Shown here piece after piece: positions 36,791 through 49,197 of a DNA stretch of 64,000 nt (positions are counted from its first letter, which is position 1; every line of letters starts with the position of its first letter). This DNA comes from Symsagittifera roscoffensis (Eukaryota; Xenacoelomorpha; Acoela; Convolutidae). The notes below the pieces were generated by a model, which saw only the letters and a list, made by a program, of their open reading frames with translations, was not told the origin of the DNA and did not search any database. Location of the stretch: contig NC_087067.1 in the NCBI RefSeq assembly GCF_963678635.1, positions 2,978,001-3,042,000 of the forward strand. The letters run 5' to 3'. The position numbers were made by a program, and so were the translations under genes.

Positions 36791-37722
36791 ACTCGTTGAC
36801 CAGTCTCGTAAAGATTTTTTTGGAACTTCATTTTTGATAGTCATTTTAAGTACAGCTCGTTATGTGTAAACTTTTTCGACAGAAGCAATGAAGATGCAGC
36901 TTTCTCGTAATTATTTTGCCATGTGGTTGATTCCTTTTGGTAGCTGGCAAATTTTCACTGCGTCTAGGCCATTAAAATTGAATGGAAAATTCGTGATTTT
37001 GACATTGGAGTTATGGGTAGTTTCGATTGGATTTTTATGTTAGGGTTACCAATCAGATTACAGTTTTCCCCAACAGTAGCAGTCTTTGACACTCTATGCC
37101 TGAGATAATTTAATCTAAATTTGGGGGATCGATAACTGTCAAAATTTGAATTTTTTGGGCAAAAAGCAAAAAGAAGGAATAAACTTGTTTCGCATTTTAG
37201 TTTTTTTATTTTTTTTTATTTGCTTGATTAAAATTAACCCCATTTTTACAATACCAATTTATGATGGACTAGTTGGTTTATGAATTTTTCAAAAATTTGA
37301 AACACCATTAAATGCCCATTTCAACACATTAAACAGTTATTTAAGTTTACATCCTTGAGGACAGGAGACAAATTATTTCCAGTTTCGTATGTTATGAATT
37401 TTCCTTGAAAAAAAGCGAACCAGCGCACTCGAAATGTAAATCCTCAAACGTTTTCTAAATTTCATCACAGTATTGGAAGCTGCTGGTTTTTTTTATAATT
37501 TCAGATTGTAGATGATTTGGAAATAGTCATTTTTTCTCTCATATTTTCTGGAAATTGCTTGTTTCATAAGCGCAAATTCTGTACCTCTTTTTCAGTGCAT
37601 CAAGAGTTCTCAGATCATTTTTTCGTGAATGACAGAACTACTTTAGTTACCTGAATTTGCTTAACTCCTCTTTGAAACTGATTACCCATCCATGCTGATT
37701 TAAAATCGGTTTATTAGCTGCC
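36791..37722. other. Non-coding stretch
   Basis: I see no supported gene. The part up to about 37090 belongs to the duplicated segment. Confidence 0.4.
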
Positions 37723-37920
37723 TTTTTTTTTTTAAATTTCTAAATTAAATTTGTTTAGTTAAGAGTTTCATAATCAATATGTACAACAAATATCATCATA
37801 TTTGTCGAAAACAATTAATCGAGTTAGTAACCTAATTGTAAACACAAGAAACACCTTCTAAATTGTTGAGAGCTCATCTAGATAGTTTCTGAACTGTATC
37901 TGTACATTTTTTGATCAAAT

Positions 37921-38100
37921 GGATACGGGGTGTCCTGATCGTCAAACTGTTTTTATTCTTTCTGTGATTTGTGTTTAAAATACATTTTTTAATACCGGAT
38001 ACAGAGTATCCTGGTACGCTTGATATATCTACCTTCTACTTCTTAGCAGTTTTTGTTCAATTGACATTACTTTTACCGGATACCGGGTATCCTGGTTTGT
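37921..38100 (-). repeat. Three hairpin motifs in the LINE 3' UTR
   Basis: On the plus strand GGATACGGGGTGTCC (about 37921), ACCGGATACAGAGTATCCTGG (about 37995) and ACCGGATACCGGGTATCCTGGT (about 38077) recur at spacings of about 75-80 bases. Each can fold into a stem of 6-9 pairs. They lie between the ORF2 stop and the presumed poly(A) tail. Confidence 0.6.
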
Positions 38101-38132
38101 TGCTGAAGTCTAACATGTCCTTATAGTTTATA

Positions 38133-41100
38133 TCAGAAGGAGCAATTTGTATTTCTTATCTTCCATACTTCACATGACAAAAATGTTTGCAAGTTGATTT
38201 TCCATGACTTCGATGATTTTGAATATGCACCAAGAATAACCGCAACAATATACTTAAGCCTTGCAATGTTGGTTGATACAAAAACATCACGCCAATTGTT
38301 AATCTGTAATATGTTTCTTGAAGGTTGTAGCAATTGACAACTGAAAAATAGGTGTTCGAATGTTTCGCATTCTAAATTACAATAGAAACATTCGGGGGCA
38401 TTCTCAAGAAATAAAAACCACCGCTTTTCTCGATCTTTAAAAACAGCGTACGCAAATTTATAAAGAAAGTTTTTTTCCCATACATCAAGCATTGAATTTT
38501 TCCAAACTTTGCTTGTAAATTTATTCAATTCTTTTTCTGAACAGAGGTAACGATTTGCAGCAAAACACAAGCGGGAAATCGCAGCTCGATGAAAACTACC
38601 GTTATGTAAGAAGAAATAATAAACATCTCGCGATTTTGTCTGTACTGTTATAATTAAACGGCTATTGGTAATGTTTGAAATTATTGCAAAATCACTCGAA
38701 CTTATTTCAATAGAGATGTTCGTATTTCTCAACAAATTTTTGATTTCTTTCGAGAAAATAAATTCTGTTGGTAATAAACTATTTTGATCTGACATATCAG
38801 AAGCAAAGAAATCGATAATTTTTAGACTAAAAGTTTAAGTTGTAGGCATGGTAAGCCTACCCCACCATCTAAGATGGGGTGATATAAAACTTCTTTCCTT
38901 ATGTCGAGTCTGCTTGATTTTTTCAATTCTGTATTGAATAATTTTTGACATTTACTAACAGTATCCAAGTTAACTAAAGTATGACGAGCCAAATGAAAAA
39001 ATTTAGGGAGAACATAAACTGACAGTGTTAATGATTTGGCCCTCAAAGATTTACTTAGTGAAATTAACCCGCCTTGTTTTTGAATTTGAGAACTCAACAA
39101 TAGTTCAATATTTTCAACTTTTTGGGAAGTGTGAAACAAGACACCAAGTATTTTTGTTTCCTTGACTGTTTTATAGGGTGAAAAATCAGGTATGGAAAGC
39201 ACTTCACTTTTACTTATGTTAATCATCATTTGAGTTTGTCTGCAAAATGTATCGATTAAGCGAAACAACCTATCAATACATCGGATTTTGATAAGGCAAG
39301 TTATGCCGTCTGCATATGAAACTAGTTTAGGGCACAATAACCCGAAACCTTCAATTGCTTCTGTAGATTCAATTGCTTGAAGAAGGGGTTCGGTAAAAAC
39401 TATGAATAAAAATGCGGAAAGAGGGCAACCTTGTCTCACACCGCGATGAATTTTGAAGCTGGCTGATAAAAAACCATTTATCTCAATTACTGCTTTTGAG
39501 TCTAAATACAAAGTTTCAATAGCTCTAATTGAAAACTCATCAAGGTTTAACCCTTTCAGAATTATGATGAGAAGTGATCTGTCAACTCTGTCAAACGCTT
39601 TAGAGAAGTCTAATTTTACAGCACATGAACCTCTGTTAGCCAATCGTTCTGGAGTAATCGCTTTTTTCAACTTTCGTATTGCTGTGTGCAATTGTCTTCC
39701 AGGCAAATACGCGTGCAGATGGTTTTTTACAACTTTGCAAAGGTCTTTTTTAATTCTATTACAGACTACATGGGTAAAGATTTTCGCGTCAATATTCATG
39801 AGATTGATGCGGCAAAAATTTTGTACTGCTATGGCATTTTCAGATTTCGGGAGCAGTTTGATTATTGCTAAACAAAAACTGTTTGGAAGTTTTCCACCAT
39901 GAACAAAATGATTAAAAACTTTAGCTAAAATTGAACAAAACTCATCCGTAAAAGTCTTATATAGCTGAGATGTAAGGCCGTCTGGTCCAGGCGAGCTTTT
40001 CAAATTCAATTTGTTTATAGCCAAGTGAATTTCATCTTCTGTAAAGTAGTTATAGCCATCATTCTCATTATTTTCGAGTTTATTTTTTAATAAAAATGTC
40101 ATTAGAAGTTGATCGGAGTCTGTTGTAGAATTATTTGAAAAAATATTTGAAAAATACTTTCGAAATTGATTAAGAATATCCTCATCCGTATGATAAACGT
40201 TCTGATCCATTTGAATTCGCTTGATTGATTTAATTGTGTTCTTTGAGGTCCATTGACTACAAAATTTGGGCACACCCTCAAATGTATAACTGAGAGTTTT
40301 CTGAATTTTTCGACAGTCTGAAAAATCTTTTTCCTTGGAAACTTTTTGAAGATGTTCCAGCACCAAGTGATATTTTTCAATCAAACTAGGGTTTGGACCT
40401 TTTCCGCTGTGAATGCAATTTCTGAGAAGATTTTCGTGATACTTCAATGTATTAAGTTCTTTCTGATCTACACACTTTTTGTTTTCTTGAATAAATCTCA
40501 AAAGGTCACGAAAATTGTGCTTAAAGTTTTCATAACTACTTGGTGATTCATTTTCAAAAAAGTTTTTTAGATCTTCACGAATTAAGCTGGCGTTGTTTTT
40601 TAAAATTTCTTCATTTAGTTTCCAGAAACTAGGGCCGCGCTGATACAAGTTAGATGGCTTGACAAAAACGTGTAAGAGTAAATGATCAGAAATTGATATT
40701 TGAGTGCTTTGCATAGAGTCATACTCTGTTTCGAATTTCATAAAAAGATAATCTATGCGCGCAAAAGTTTTATGTTGTTTGTCATAATATGTATAATCAC
40801 AAAAATCATTTTGCAAAATCAACAAAACCAAAACAATCAAGAATTTGTTCTTTGAGTTGGGTAAATCGTTTGATACGTGCATCATTTAAATTAAGTATTG
40901 AAGAACTGTTAATATTGTCATAACTCAGCGCATTAAAATCACCCATCATGATAATTTTCGAGTGCAAAGTCAACAAAACCAAAACAATCAAGAATTTGTT
41001 TTTTGAGTTGGGTAAATCGTTTGATACGTGCATCATTTAAATTAAGTATTGAAGAACTGTTAATATTGTCATAACTCAGCGCAAATAAAATCACCCATCA

Positions 41101-41404
41101 TGATAATTTTCGAATTATTAGGTAAAAATCTGATGCTTAATTCCAGGGAATTCAAAGTTGCTTGGAATGAATTTGGGTTTGCATACACGTTGATAACAAA
41201 CCAATCAAGTTTGACAAAATTTAACAATTGAAAACCTGTACTTGAAGCAATTTTTTTTGCAGGACTCAAGTTTGATGACCATAACGTTAAGAAACCACCA
41301 GAATTATTTGAGCCCGGTATGAAATCGAATAAAACATTATATTTATCCAGTAAACTCAAATGTATATTTGTAGGTTTTGATATTTTTGCTTCCTGAATGC
41401 ACAA
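38133..41404 (-). pseudogene. LINE ORF2: endonuclease, reverse transcriptase, zinc finger
   Basis: Endonuclease motifs are IQEAK, INVYANP and IIMMGDF (41404-41069). The 687-codon RT frame (40885-38822) has SSPGPDGLTSQLYK, AVKLDFSKAFDRVDRS, HRGVRQGCPLSAFLF and, at the catalytic site, SYADGITC (39316-39305) where YADD is expected. The last part (38795-38133) is in another frame and ends with CFYCNLECETFEHLFFSC, a zf-RVT-like finger. A 152-bp tandem duplication (40819-41122) breaks the endonuclease-RT junction. About 1,050 residues in total is normal for the group. Confidence 0.82.
40819..41122 (-). repeat. 152-bp tandem duplication inside LINE ORF2
   Basis: CAACAAAACCAAAACAATCAAGAATTTG through ACCCATCATGATAATTTTCGA is present twice, offset by 152 bases, with few differences. 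It shifts the ORF2 frame. Confidence 0.9.
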
Positions 41405-41525
41405 AATGAAACTGGGTTTTTTTTAAAACTTGGCATTTTTTGATAAGTGAGTGTAATTTAGCTAGATTTTCTATGCTAAAAATATTATCGGAAAAAATAT
41501 CTGGTTTTCGCACATAGAAATTTTG

Positions 41526-42771
41526 CTAACACTTCCCTCCAACCAAGTCTTCTCCGTTATTTTTAGATTTTATTTTAGGCCCTTTCTTCCGTGTTAAAAC
41601 TGACCAAGAGGTTGGTGAAGTTTCACGCTCTCTTTTTGTAAGCATTCTTCCGTCAGAGGAACATTTTCGTTTGTTATTTTTGTTATTTAAATTGTCTTTT
41701 TTTTTCTTTTGCAGAGTAAGAATGAAAATCGACGACCTGATTGTTGAGAACCTCATCCTTTTGTTTTTCTTCGTTTGGAGTTGCTACATTGTTTGTTTTA
41801 GATTCATTAATCAAAACTCTAGATGGTGGTGTTTCGACATTCTTATCTTATACATTTTTGGTACCATTACAAAACTTATCGCTGGTTGTTTCGTCATCGT
41901 TTTTCTCGTCGCTGGCATTATTGGAGCTTGGTTTTTGTGGGTACTGATTATTTGGATTATTGGTTATTTGGTTTCCTATGTTGCAACAACCAACGTGATG
42001 ACTTTTTTCTTGGCGTCCAGACATCTTGCATTTTTGACATTCATGTAGTGAAGGTATGTGAAACGAGATTTCTACACCTTCCCACATTTTATCGCCATCC
42101 ATTCTCGATTTGTAAGACCAGTCCGTCAGCTTTTTCTCTTGTTCTTCGTTTTGAATTCTAACTTCTAAAATGGCTCTTCCTGTGTAAACATACTGACCCG
42201 GTTCAGTACGATATAGGTCTCACGTTGGAATATGGGGCTATGAATTATGTCTTCTGGCAATTTGAGAATTAATTTCGCTTCGATATCGTTGCATACATAA
42301 GGCAAGTTCGACAATTTGATTTAGGCTAGTTTAGGGTAAATGTTCTTGGGTCTATGAGACCTTGGAAAGCATCCCATGGGAAATACCGTCCTGTTAAGTA
42401 GAATGATTCCTTCGCTTTTGATGCTAGTTATGAATTGTTCTGCTTCGGGGGGAGCAATTATTGTCAGTGTATGAAGTTTGCGGTCATCTTTCGTCACAGT
42501 TATTGTTTTTTATGATTGTCATTTTCTGTTGCATTGTTGTGGGGAATTGTTTAAGTATATCGGAAGCACAACTCCGATAAGCCTGCGACAGATTTTCAGC
42601 TGACTTTACAATTTCTCTCGAGAATGGGGGGATTAATTTGAATATTTGGATTTGTTTTGATTCTGTTGTCGCTTTGTTTGCTGTTAGCGCATTTCTGAAT
42701 TTTGTCTCCATTTCAATCAGCACTTCATGAGTAATTGGTAGCTGAGATTCCGTCAGTTGTTGTTGACTCAT
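41526..42771 (-). pseudogene. LINE ORF1 (nucleic-acid-binding protein), broken
   Basis: It starts at ATG 42771 (MSQQQLTESQLPITHE), runs 95 residues with helical character, then is interrupted. It continues at 42102-41848 with a Cys/His cluster (CQKCKMSGRQEKSHHVGCC) and an Asn/Asp-rich stretch, and ends at 41756-41526 in another frame with a basic KKGPKIKSKNN tail. Position before the endonuclease and this composition fit a LINE ORF1. A second copy of the middle part is at 44830-45165. Confidence 0.6.
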
Positions 42772-43669
42772 GACTTGGTTTTACTCAATGGGGAGCAAAA
42801 AAAAGCCTTCACCCGGAGATATACTTGAAAAAAAATTAGATTTTTTTCGTTCAAAATGTAGAAATCAGAAGGTAAAAACATCAACTGTATTGCACGTGCG
42901 TTATGGGTTTGGGACAAACATATCTTTGTGTTGAATAGGGATTTGTGAAATTCGAAACTGTTCATCTGACATTGTTTTCTTTGAAGACACTGAACCTGAT
43001 TTGTTAAGCTTTATCCTTTTCGCTTTTACATCTGTTGGATTCAGTTTTTTTCTTATTTTTATGGTTTCTAAAGTTCGTGACAAATTTGTTTTAGAGCAAA
43101 AGTCTTGAAGACACTGAGTCCCATTCGTTAAGCTTTATCTTTTTAACTTTGAAGTCTGTTGAAAATAGCTTTGTTCATAATTGGTTTTACAGCTTTAATT
43201 ATTTCCTCAAACTTTTGCACAGACTTTCTTCGAGAAAAGTTAAAGTGCTGACAGCAATTTTTTTTTTCTAATGTTTATCTCTACATGTTCTTTTGTGAAT
43301 TTTCGTTTCAAACAATATTATAGCTTCTCAATCATGCAAATCTTGAAACAAAAAAATTATATTTTTATAACAAAGATTGACTGAATCAATAACTACATGA
43401 ATACTATGTTAGCATGGAAAGATAATACGCGGATATGTAGATTTTCAACATATCAGCTCTCCATTTCTGCAAAAGCTTAGTTTTAAGTCAATGATTGTTT
43501 CTTGCAACTTTCATAACAGCGCCTTATCTTATAAAATTATTTCAGATTTATAGATTGAGAAACCTATCAAAAACGAACAGCAATATACATATTTAATGAC
43601 AGTTTGAATAAAATTATTCACGAGGTAAGCAATTAGCCTCTTTTCAAATTTTTTTTCACTAATTTTGTT
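42772..43669 (-). other. LINE 5' flank or untranslated region
   Basis: No clear gene. A 60-codon basic frame (43083-42901) lacks an ATG start at its listed end. A ~65-bp word (GAAGACACTGA...GTTAAGCTTTATC) occurs at about 42985 and about 43109, a local duplication. It may be LINE 5' UTR. Confidence 0.4.
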
Positions 43670-44010
43670 AGATTTGAATCAGTTTGAATATTTCCAGATT
43701 GCCAAAATGATGAAAGCAAAATTTGTTCGTTCATATAAGAAACTTAGAGAAATACCTGACCCAAGCAAGCAGCAAATTATAACAAACATCAATTTTGTTG
43801 AACGATAGTAATGTTCAAGTTAAAATCCTACCGAAAACATGCTGGTACTTGCATCTTAGATTTTAAAAATTTTGTCAGCTGTAATTATTTGTTCAAAATT
43901 TTAATTTTACAGGTGATTTTGGAGTCATGGTAAGTTCAAGAGATTGAAATTGCTTAACATCAGTGTTTTGCTTAATCAATTTCCGTATAATTTGAAATAA
44001 GGAAAGATCG
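43670..44010 (+). repeat. Dispersed repeat, copy 2
   Basis: It is the partner of 9985-10330. Here a 37-codon open frame (IAKMMKAKFVRSYKKLREI onward) follows a TTTCCAG acceptor-like site, and a 17-base TTACAG|GTGATTTTGGAGTCATG|GTAAGT mini-exon-like unit follows. It may be a decayed gene copy or a transposon relic. Confidence 0.5.
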
Positions 44011-44329
44011 ATTATCAACTGATGCCGGATTTTGGTCCGCGTAGTCATACGTATGTTACAAGTCGTTAAAAACGCCGGAACATCTTAGTTGGTTTAGTTA
44101 TCACTTTAAAAAGAATATATCAGATTTAGTGTTTTAAGATTTGAATTGTTTTGAAAAATTCTTTTAGCACTCGTTGAATGTTGTGAATCCTTAGCTTGTC
44201 TGGTTGGCTTTTTTCCGGTTTTCCGTTTATTTTCTCTGGAAGTTTTTCTGACTGCAATAAAACAAGAAAACGTTGAACAAACTGTTACTCATGCAAATTG
44301 CGGTGTGGAGTTTTTAACAATATTATTTG

Positions 44330-45670
44330 TTATTTAATAATACAAAATTGACAAAATTTAAAAATTGAAAACCTGTACTTGAAGCAATTCTTTTTGCAGG
44401 ACTCAACTTTGATGACCATAACGTTAAGAAACCACCAGAATTATTTGAGCCCGGTATGAAATCGAATAAAACATTATATTTATCCAGTAAACTCAAATGT
44501 ATATTTGTAAGTTTTGATATTTTTGCTTCCTGAATGCACAAAATTAAACTGGGCGATTTTTTAAAACTTGTAATTTAGCTGGAGTGAGTGTAATTTAGCT
44601 GGATTTTCTATGCTAAAAATATTATCGGAAAAAATATCTGGTTTTCGCACATAAAAATTTTGCTAACACTTCCCTCCAACCAAGTCTTCTCCGTTATTTT
44701 TTTAAAGATTTTAAGTTAGGCCCTTTCTTCCGTGTTAAAACTGACCAAGAGGTTGGTGAAGTTTCACGCTCTCTTTTTTTAAGCATTCTTCCGTCAGAGG
44801 AACATTTTCGTTTGTTATTTTCGATATTTTTAATTGTCTTTTTTTTCTTTTGCAGAGTAAGAATGAAAATCTACGACCTGATTGTTGAGAACCTCATCCT
44901 TTTCTTTTTCTTCGCTTGGAGTTGCTACATTGTTTGCTTTAGAATCATTAATCAAAACTCTAGATGGTGGTGTTTCGACATTCTTATCTCCTTCATTTTC
45001 GGTACCATTACAAAACTCATCGCTGGTTGTTTCGTCATCGTTTTTCTCGTCGCTGGCATTATTGGAGCTTGGTTTTTGTGGGTACTGATTGTTTGGATTA
45101 TTGGTTATTTGGTTTCCTATGTTGCAACAATCATCGTGATGACCTTTTTCTTGGCGTCCAGACATCTTACATTTTGCAAGGTATGTGAAACGAGATTTCT
45201 ACACCTCCCAAATTTTGAAGCCATCCATTCTCGATTTGTAAAACCAGTCCGTCAGCTTTTTCTCTTGTTCTTCGTTTTGAATTTTAACTTCAAAAATGGC
45301 TCTTCCTGTGTAAACAAACTGACCCGGTTCAGTACGATACAGGTCTCACGTTGGAATATGGGGCTATGAATTATGTCTTCTGGCAATTTGAGGATTAATT
45401 TCGCTTCGATATCGTTGCATACATAAGGCAAGTTCGACAATTTGATTTAGGCTAGTTTAGGGTAAATGTTCTTGGGTCTATGAGACCTTGGAAAGCATCC
45501 CATGGGAAATACCATCCTGTTAAGTAGTAGAAAGATTCCTTCGCTTTTGATGCTAGTTATGAATTGCTCTGCTTCGGGGGAGCAATTACTGTCAGTGTAT
45601 GAAGTTTGCGGTCATCTTTCGTTACAGTTATTGTTTTTTATGATTGTCATTTTCTGTTGCATTGTTGTGT
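44330..45670 (-). mobile_element. Second 5' fragment of the LINE (ORF1 to endonuclease start)
   Basis: It aligns along its whole length with about 41215-42540 in the same orientation. It includes the endonuclease start (44541-44323, IQEAKISKLTNIHLSL), the basic ORF1 tail and the Asn/Asp-rich ORF1 middle (45165-44830, 111 codons open). RT is absent. Similarity stops at 45670, where element B sequence appears to begin. Confidence 0.82.
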
Positions 45671-45839
45671 GTGACATTCGACCAGAATGGATCAAAATGC
45701 AGATTCAGCATATTCGAAATTTTAGCAGTGAACCTTCCGAATTGGCGATTTTGAAGGAATAAGAGCGTTATTAGAACGATTGGCCAAACGGCGAGGGCTA
45801 GAATATTCTGGTATTTTGAAATTTTAAAAATTCGAATTA

Positions 45840-46150
45840 TGACGTCATATTTCTGAGAAACGTCAGAAACGGCCATTTTGGAAGAAAAGTCGAAGAAAAA
45901 CACAACAACGATAGTTGCGCTGACGATAACAACGGAAATTGTGATTGAGAAACAACAACAGATTGCAGGAATAGCAGAGACCGTTCCGAGTTGCAACTAT
46001 TGTGTCGCTACAATAGTTGCAAGGCCGTTGCGAACAACGGTGAAGGGTGGAGAACTAGCCTTCCGGAAGAAGAATAAGAGCCTTATTTCCCCGGATTCAG
46101 GAATCCGGAGGGGTCTCGGGACTGGAACTGATAGTGTTTTATATAAACTT
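45840..46150 (+). promoter_or_regulatory. Likely LTR promoter of element B: CRE site and TATA box
   Basis: A perfect TGACGTCA palindrome is at 45840-45847, and TTTTATATAAACT, a TATA box, is at about 46137-46149. The spacing and their position at the left end of the element fit a U3 promoter. LTR limits were not established because the other LTR is outside the window. Confidence 0.4.
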
Positions 46151-48770
46151 TCAGCTTCCCTGTCATGTCTTGAGTTGAATTTAATTAACATTTGAATTCA
46201 TTCTACCAAGATGAGAAGCTAGGAGTTGGGGGAAAGGGTTGATCCATCTTCGATGGAGATGATGATTTTTATCTACTGAAAAAAAAACAATAATAATTCA
46301 ATAAGTAGTAGTAGCCCTGATTTTAGGAGTGACCTCATGGTCTGGGGATACTGAGAACCAGCCATGAGCTCACTATTTCTGCATGGAATTGAGTTAATTT
46401 GAGTGTTTTGACCGAAGCCGAAAGCAGTAAAGTTTTTTGTCGACCCGATGTTAGAAAGACCACCGAAAGTACTGGCTTGGTAGAGACGGTGAAAAGCATG
46501 TAGAGCTCTGTTTAGACGTTGGCCAGTCGTCTTAGAACCTAGCTTTATTTTCCGTCGATATGTATCTTCCGGGCGAATGTTACATAGATGTTTTTATGGC
46601 GCCCCTGGGTGTTATTCTTTTAACATCATGACCGGCAGAACCGTGAACGAGCACTCCGCGCAGAGCGGATGCTCACATTAACGCCCTTAATAGGCCTAAA
46701 CCGCCGGGGCGGAAGGGTAGTTCGGAAAGCGGAAGACTTCCGGATTACCGTGAATAGCTTTTTAACCTAGTTAAGACCGAAAATTCACGAATCAGGAAGG
46801 GTGGGGGGATCGGCCATTCCCTCGGTCCCTGAGAGGTTTGTGACCAAAAACACCTAAAGATATTTATAAAACCAAACAAAAAGTAGTATAGTACCCAAGA
46901 AAAACAAAAAACATACAAAAATAACCGAAAAAACCAAAAACTGTAAAAAAGTAAAAAATCAGTAGAAATCATCCCCCCAGACAAGATGTGATCCGACCCT
47001 CCCGTTTGTTGTTGCATACATTTATATCAGCTAGGATCGTTACGATCAATTTTGTGGCCCGTTTGGGAGGCTTGTACTGTAGGGTTATTTGAGCATTTAA
47101 GCACGTTAATGATAAATTGCGCTCAATCCGGAAGGGTCAGCTGATTTGCGCTCAATTCGGAAGGGTCTTGGGAGAAGACTGATCCGGCAAGCAGTACAAG
47201 GAGCAACAAGAAGGGGCTCAACGACAACAACAATTGACTGTTGGGTATCGTTAACAAGTTTTGTATCCCTTTTGGTATAAAAATTAAGATAGTAATCTGT
47301 GGGGCGCTCGACAGTGCTGCACTGTAGTGACCCTTCACCGAACTGCAATTATCCGAGTAAGGCACCTTAATTCGGATATCAAACAAACCCGGAGGGGTAT
47401 AGTATTACCAATATTAATACTTATATAGCCTATATTAATACTCCTATATCGTTTTTCAGTGAAAAACACAGAAAGCAGACCGGTTTTTAGGGTCAAAATA
47501 GCGATATTTTGATCCCCCACAAGTCGCGATTTTTGAGAAATCGATATTTTTTGAAACGGAAAAAAGCGCTAAAGTAGTGTGTTACATCGTAACTGCACTA
47601 CCATAATAGATAGAACCGATTATGTTTAGTTCGGAAGTGGTTGGAACTATTTTGGTACCGAAAACCGAATTTTCGCTATTTTTGATAGTACGAAACACTA
47701 TAAATTCAGAAATTTTTTTTAAATTTTTGAGTTAGGACAGTAAAAATAGTTGTTCGGACAACGTCCACTAGTGAAACTACAAGTTTTAAAACCCGCTACC
47801 CGAAAGCCTCCCGGGTTGCAGAGAAATCGAACTTAATGTGTTTGATTTGGTGGATTCATCAATCCGGAGGGGTACAGGTAGCATAGTTTTTCGCAAATTT
47901 TTTCAACTAAAGCGTTTTAGATCGGGTCTTTTGCATTGAACTAGAAGAGTATAGGTCTTCTGAGCTCGGATCAATAAGTTTTAGGTCGAAAAGAATAAAA
48001 TTGCGGAAAAAGTTAGGCGGAACCTACAAGAGACAAATTTTTTGACTTTAGAAAAAAGACGTTTTGGATAATAACTTTGAAACTACTGGGCATATCGAGT
48101 TGATCTTGGTATCAATAGATCAAAAATTAGCTGAGCTTACTGATAAGGACAAAAGTTTTTCGAAAAAGTAGGCGTGAAAATTTTTTGAGATTGTTTTTAG
48201 CAAATTCACCGATTTGGAGGGTAGACCCTTCACGTTTTATAAATTTTTTTTTAGAAAAGCCCTCACACCCTACCAAAAGGTAACAGCTGTTGAGTAGAGT
48301 AACTTTAGGCTGTTCTAGACGAAAAGGGGAGGCTAAAGGCACAAGAAAACCTTAATCGAGCCGAAGTTGGGCTAGCGATAAGACCCTTCACCGTTAGCGT
48401 GAATTGTCAAATAAGAGGCTTAACTTCAATCCGGAAGGGTCTAGGAAAGCAGAACATACCCTTCCTAGTTAATTGAAAAAGCAAAATTGCATCGGAGAAC
48501 GTATCCGGAGGGGTATAGGTTGAAAGAAGGAAATCTCCGAAAAGCTACTATTATAAACCAGAGGGCTCCCAATCCGGAGGGGTCTTATATTTGCTAATTC
48601 GGAGGGGTCCCAATCCGGAGGGGTCTTATATTTGCTAATTCGGAGGGGTCCCAATCCGGAGGGGTCTTATATCTACTAACTCAGAGGGGTCCCAGTCCGG
48701 AGGGCTCTAAATTTTGTTAGTCCGGAAGGGTCCTATATATATATTTTTTTTCCAATCCGGAGGGGTATTA
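46101..48770 (+). repeat. Dispersed TCCGGAGGGGT motifs in the element B leader
   Basis: Words of the form AATCCGGA(A/G)GGGT(C/A) occur near 46102, 47124, 47153, 47386, 47861, 48427, 48501 and repeatedly from 48571 to 48765. Inverted ACCCTTCACCG forms occur near 47330 and 48381. All precede gag. The density is far above chance. Confidence 0.75.
48571..48740 (+). repeat. 41-bp tandem repeat (CAATCCGGAGGGGTCTTATATTTGCTAA...)
   Basis: Units start at 48571, 48612, 48653 and 48694 with a 41-bp period. Each holds two copies of the GGAGGGGTC core, one after AATCC and one after AATTC. The fourth is degenerate. Confidence 0.88.
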
Positions 48771-49197
48771 TTTTATTAAAGGACTTAGATAAACGGAAGA
48801 AAGACTAAAGTGAGAGGTATTAGGTTATTAGCAGACAGGCTAGGAACCAGTGACTGCACTGGTAACTTGCCTTTTAATAAAAACCAGACCAAAACAAAAC
48901 AGGTCCGAACTCGGATATTCGCGACACTAAGTCTATATTAAAAAGAGCGTGATTCATTGGTGTGGATTGTAACATAATACGTTTTGATAATCTTACGTAA
49001 CATCTTACGACTGATAATCGGTTAGTGTGAATAAATTATATACAAAACTGTAGTCTGATAACATTCAGGGATTCGTGGTCACTATAAATAGAATCTTGTG
49101 AAATTTATTGTGTTGTGTCATTATTATTGGTAGTCAAACTATAAGGTCACTAGCAATCGAATTAAGTGTATAGGCATTAACAAGTGACAAATTGAGA

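Larger units (their letters stand above)
37723..42771 (-). mobile_element. L1/Tx1-like non-LTR retrotransposon (LINE), inactive
   Basis: It reads on the minus strand: ORF1 (42771-41526), ORF2 endonuclease (about 41404-40800), reverse transcriptase (40885-38822) and C-terminal zinc-binding domain (38795-38133). A 3' UTR has three hairpins (38100-37921), and an A-tract (plus-strand T11 at 37723-37733) may be the poly(A) tail. APE endonuclease plus a C-terminal CCHC-like finger points to the L1/Tx1 group. An altered active site, a tandem duplication and frameshifts make it dead. Confidence 0.75.

Noticed and set aside
41671-42161. Hydrophobic plus-strand frames at 41671-42048 and 44812-45369 resembling membrane proteins
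   Set aside because: They are antisense to LINE ORF1 (Asn/Asp-rich coding gives Val/Ile/Leu-rich antisense) and recur only because the LINE fragment is duplicated.
46597-46611. TGGCGCCCCTGGGTG as a tRNA-Lys-type primer-binding site for element B
   Set aside because: Only about the first 8 bases match, no LTR end lies directly before it, and the second LTR is outside the window.
46597-46740. CRISPR array or bacterial operon signals in the repeat-rich leader
   Set aside because: Repeats lack uniform spacers, there are no cas genes, and the context is a eukaryotic retroelement.
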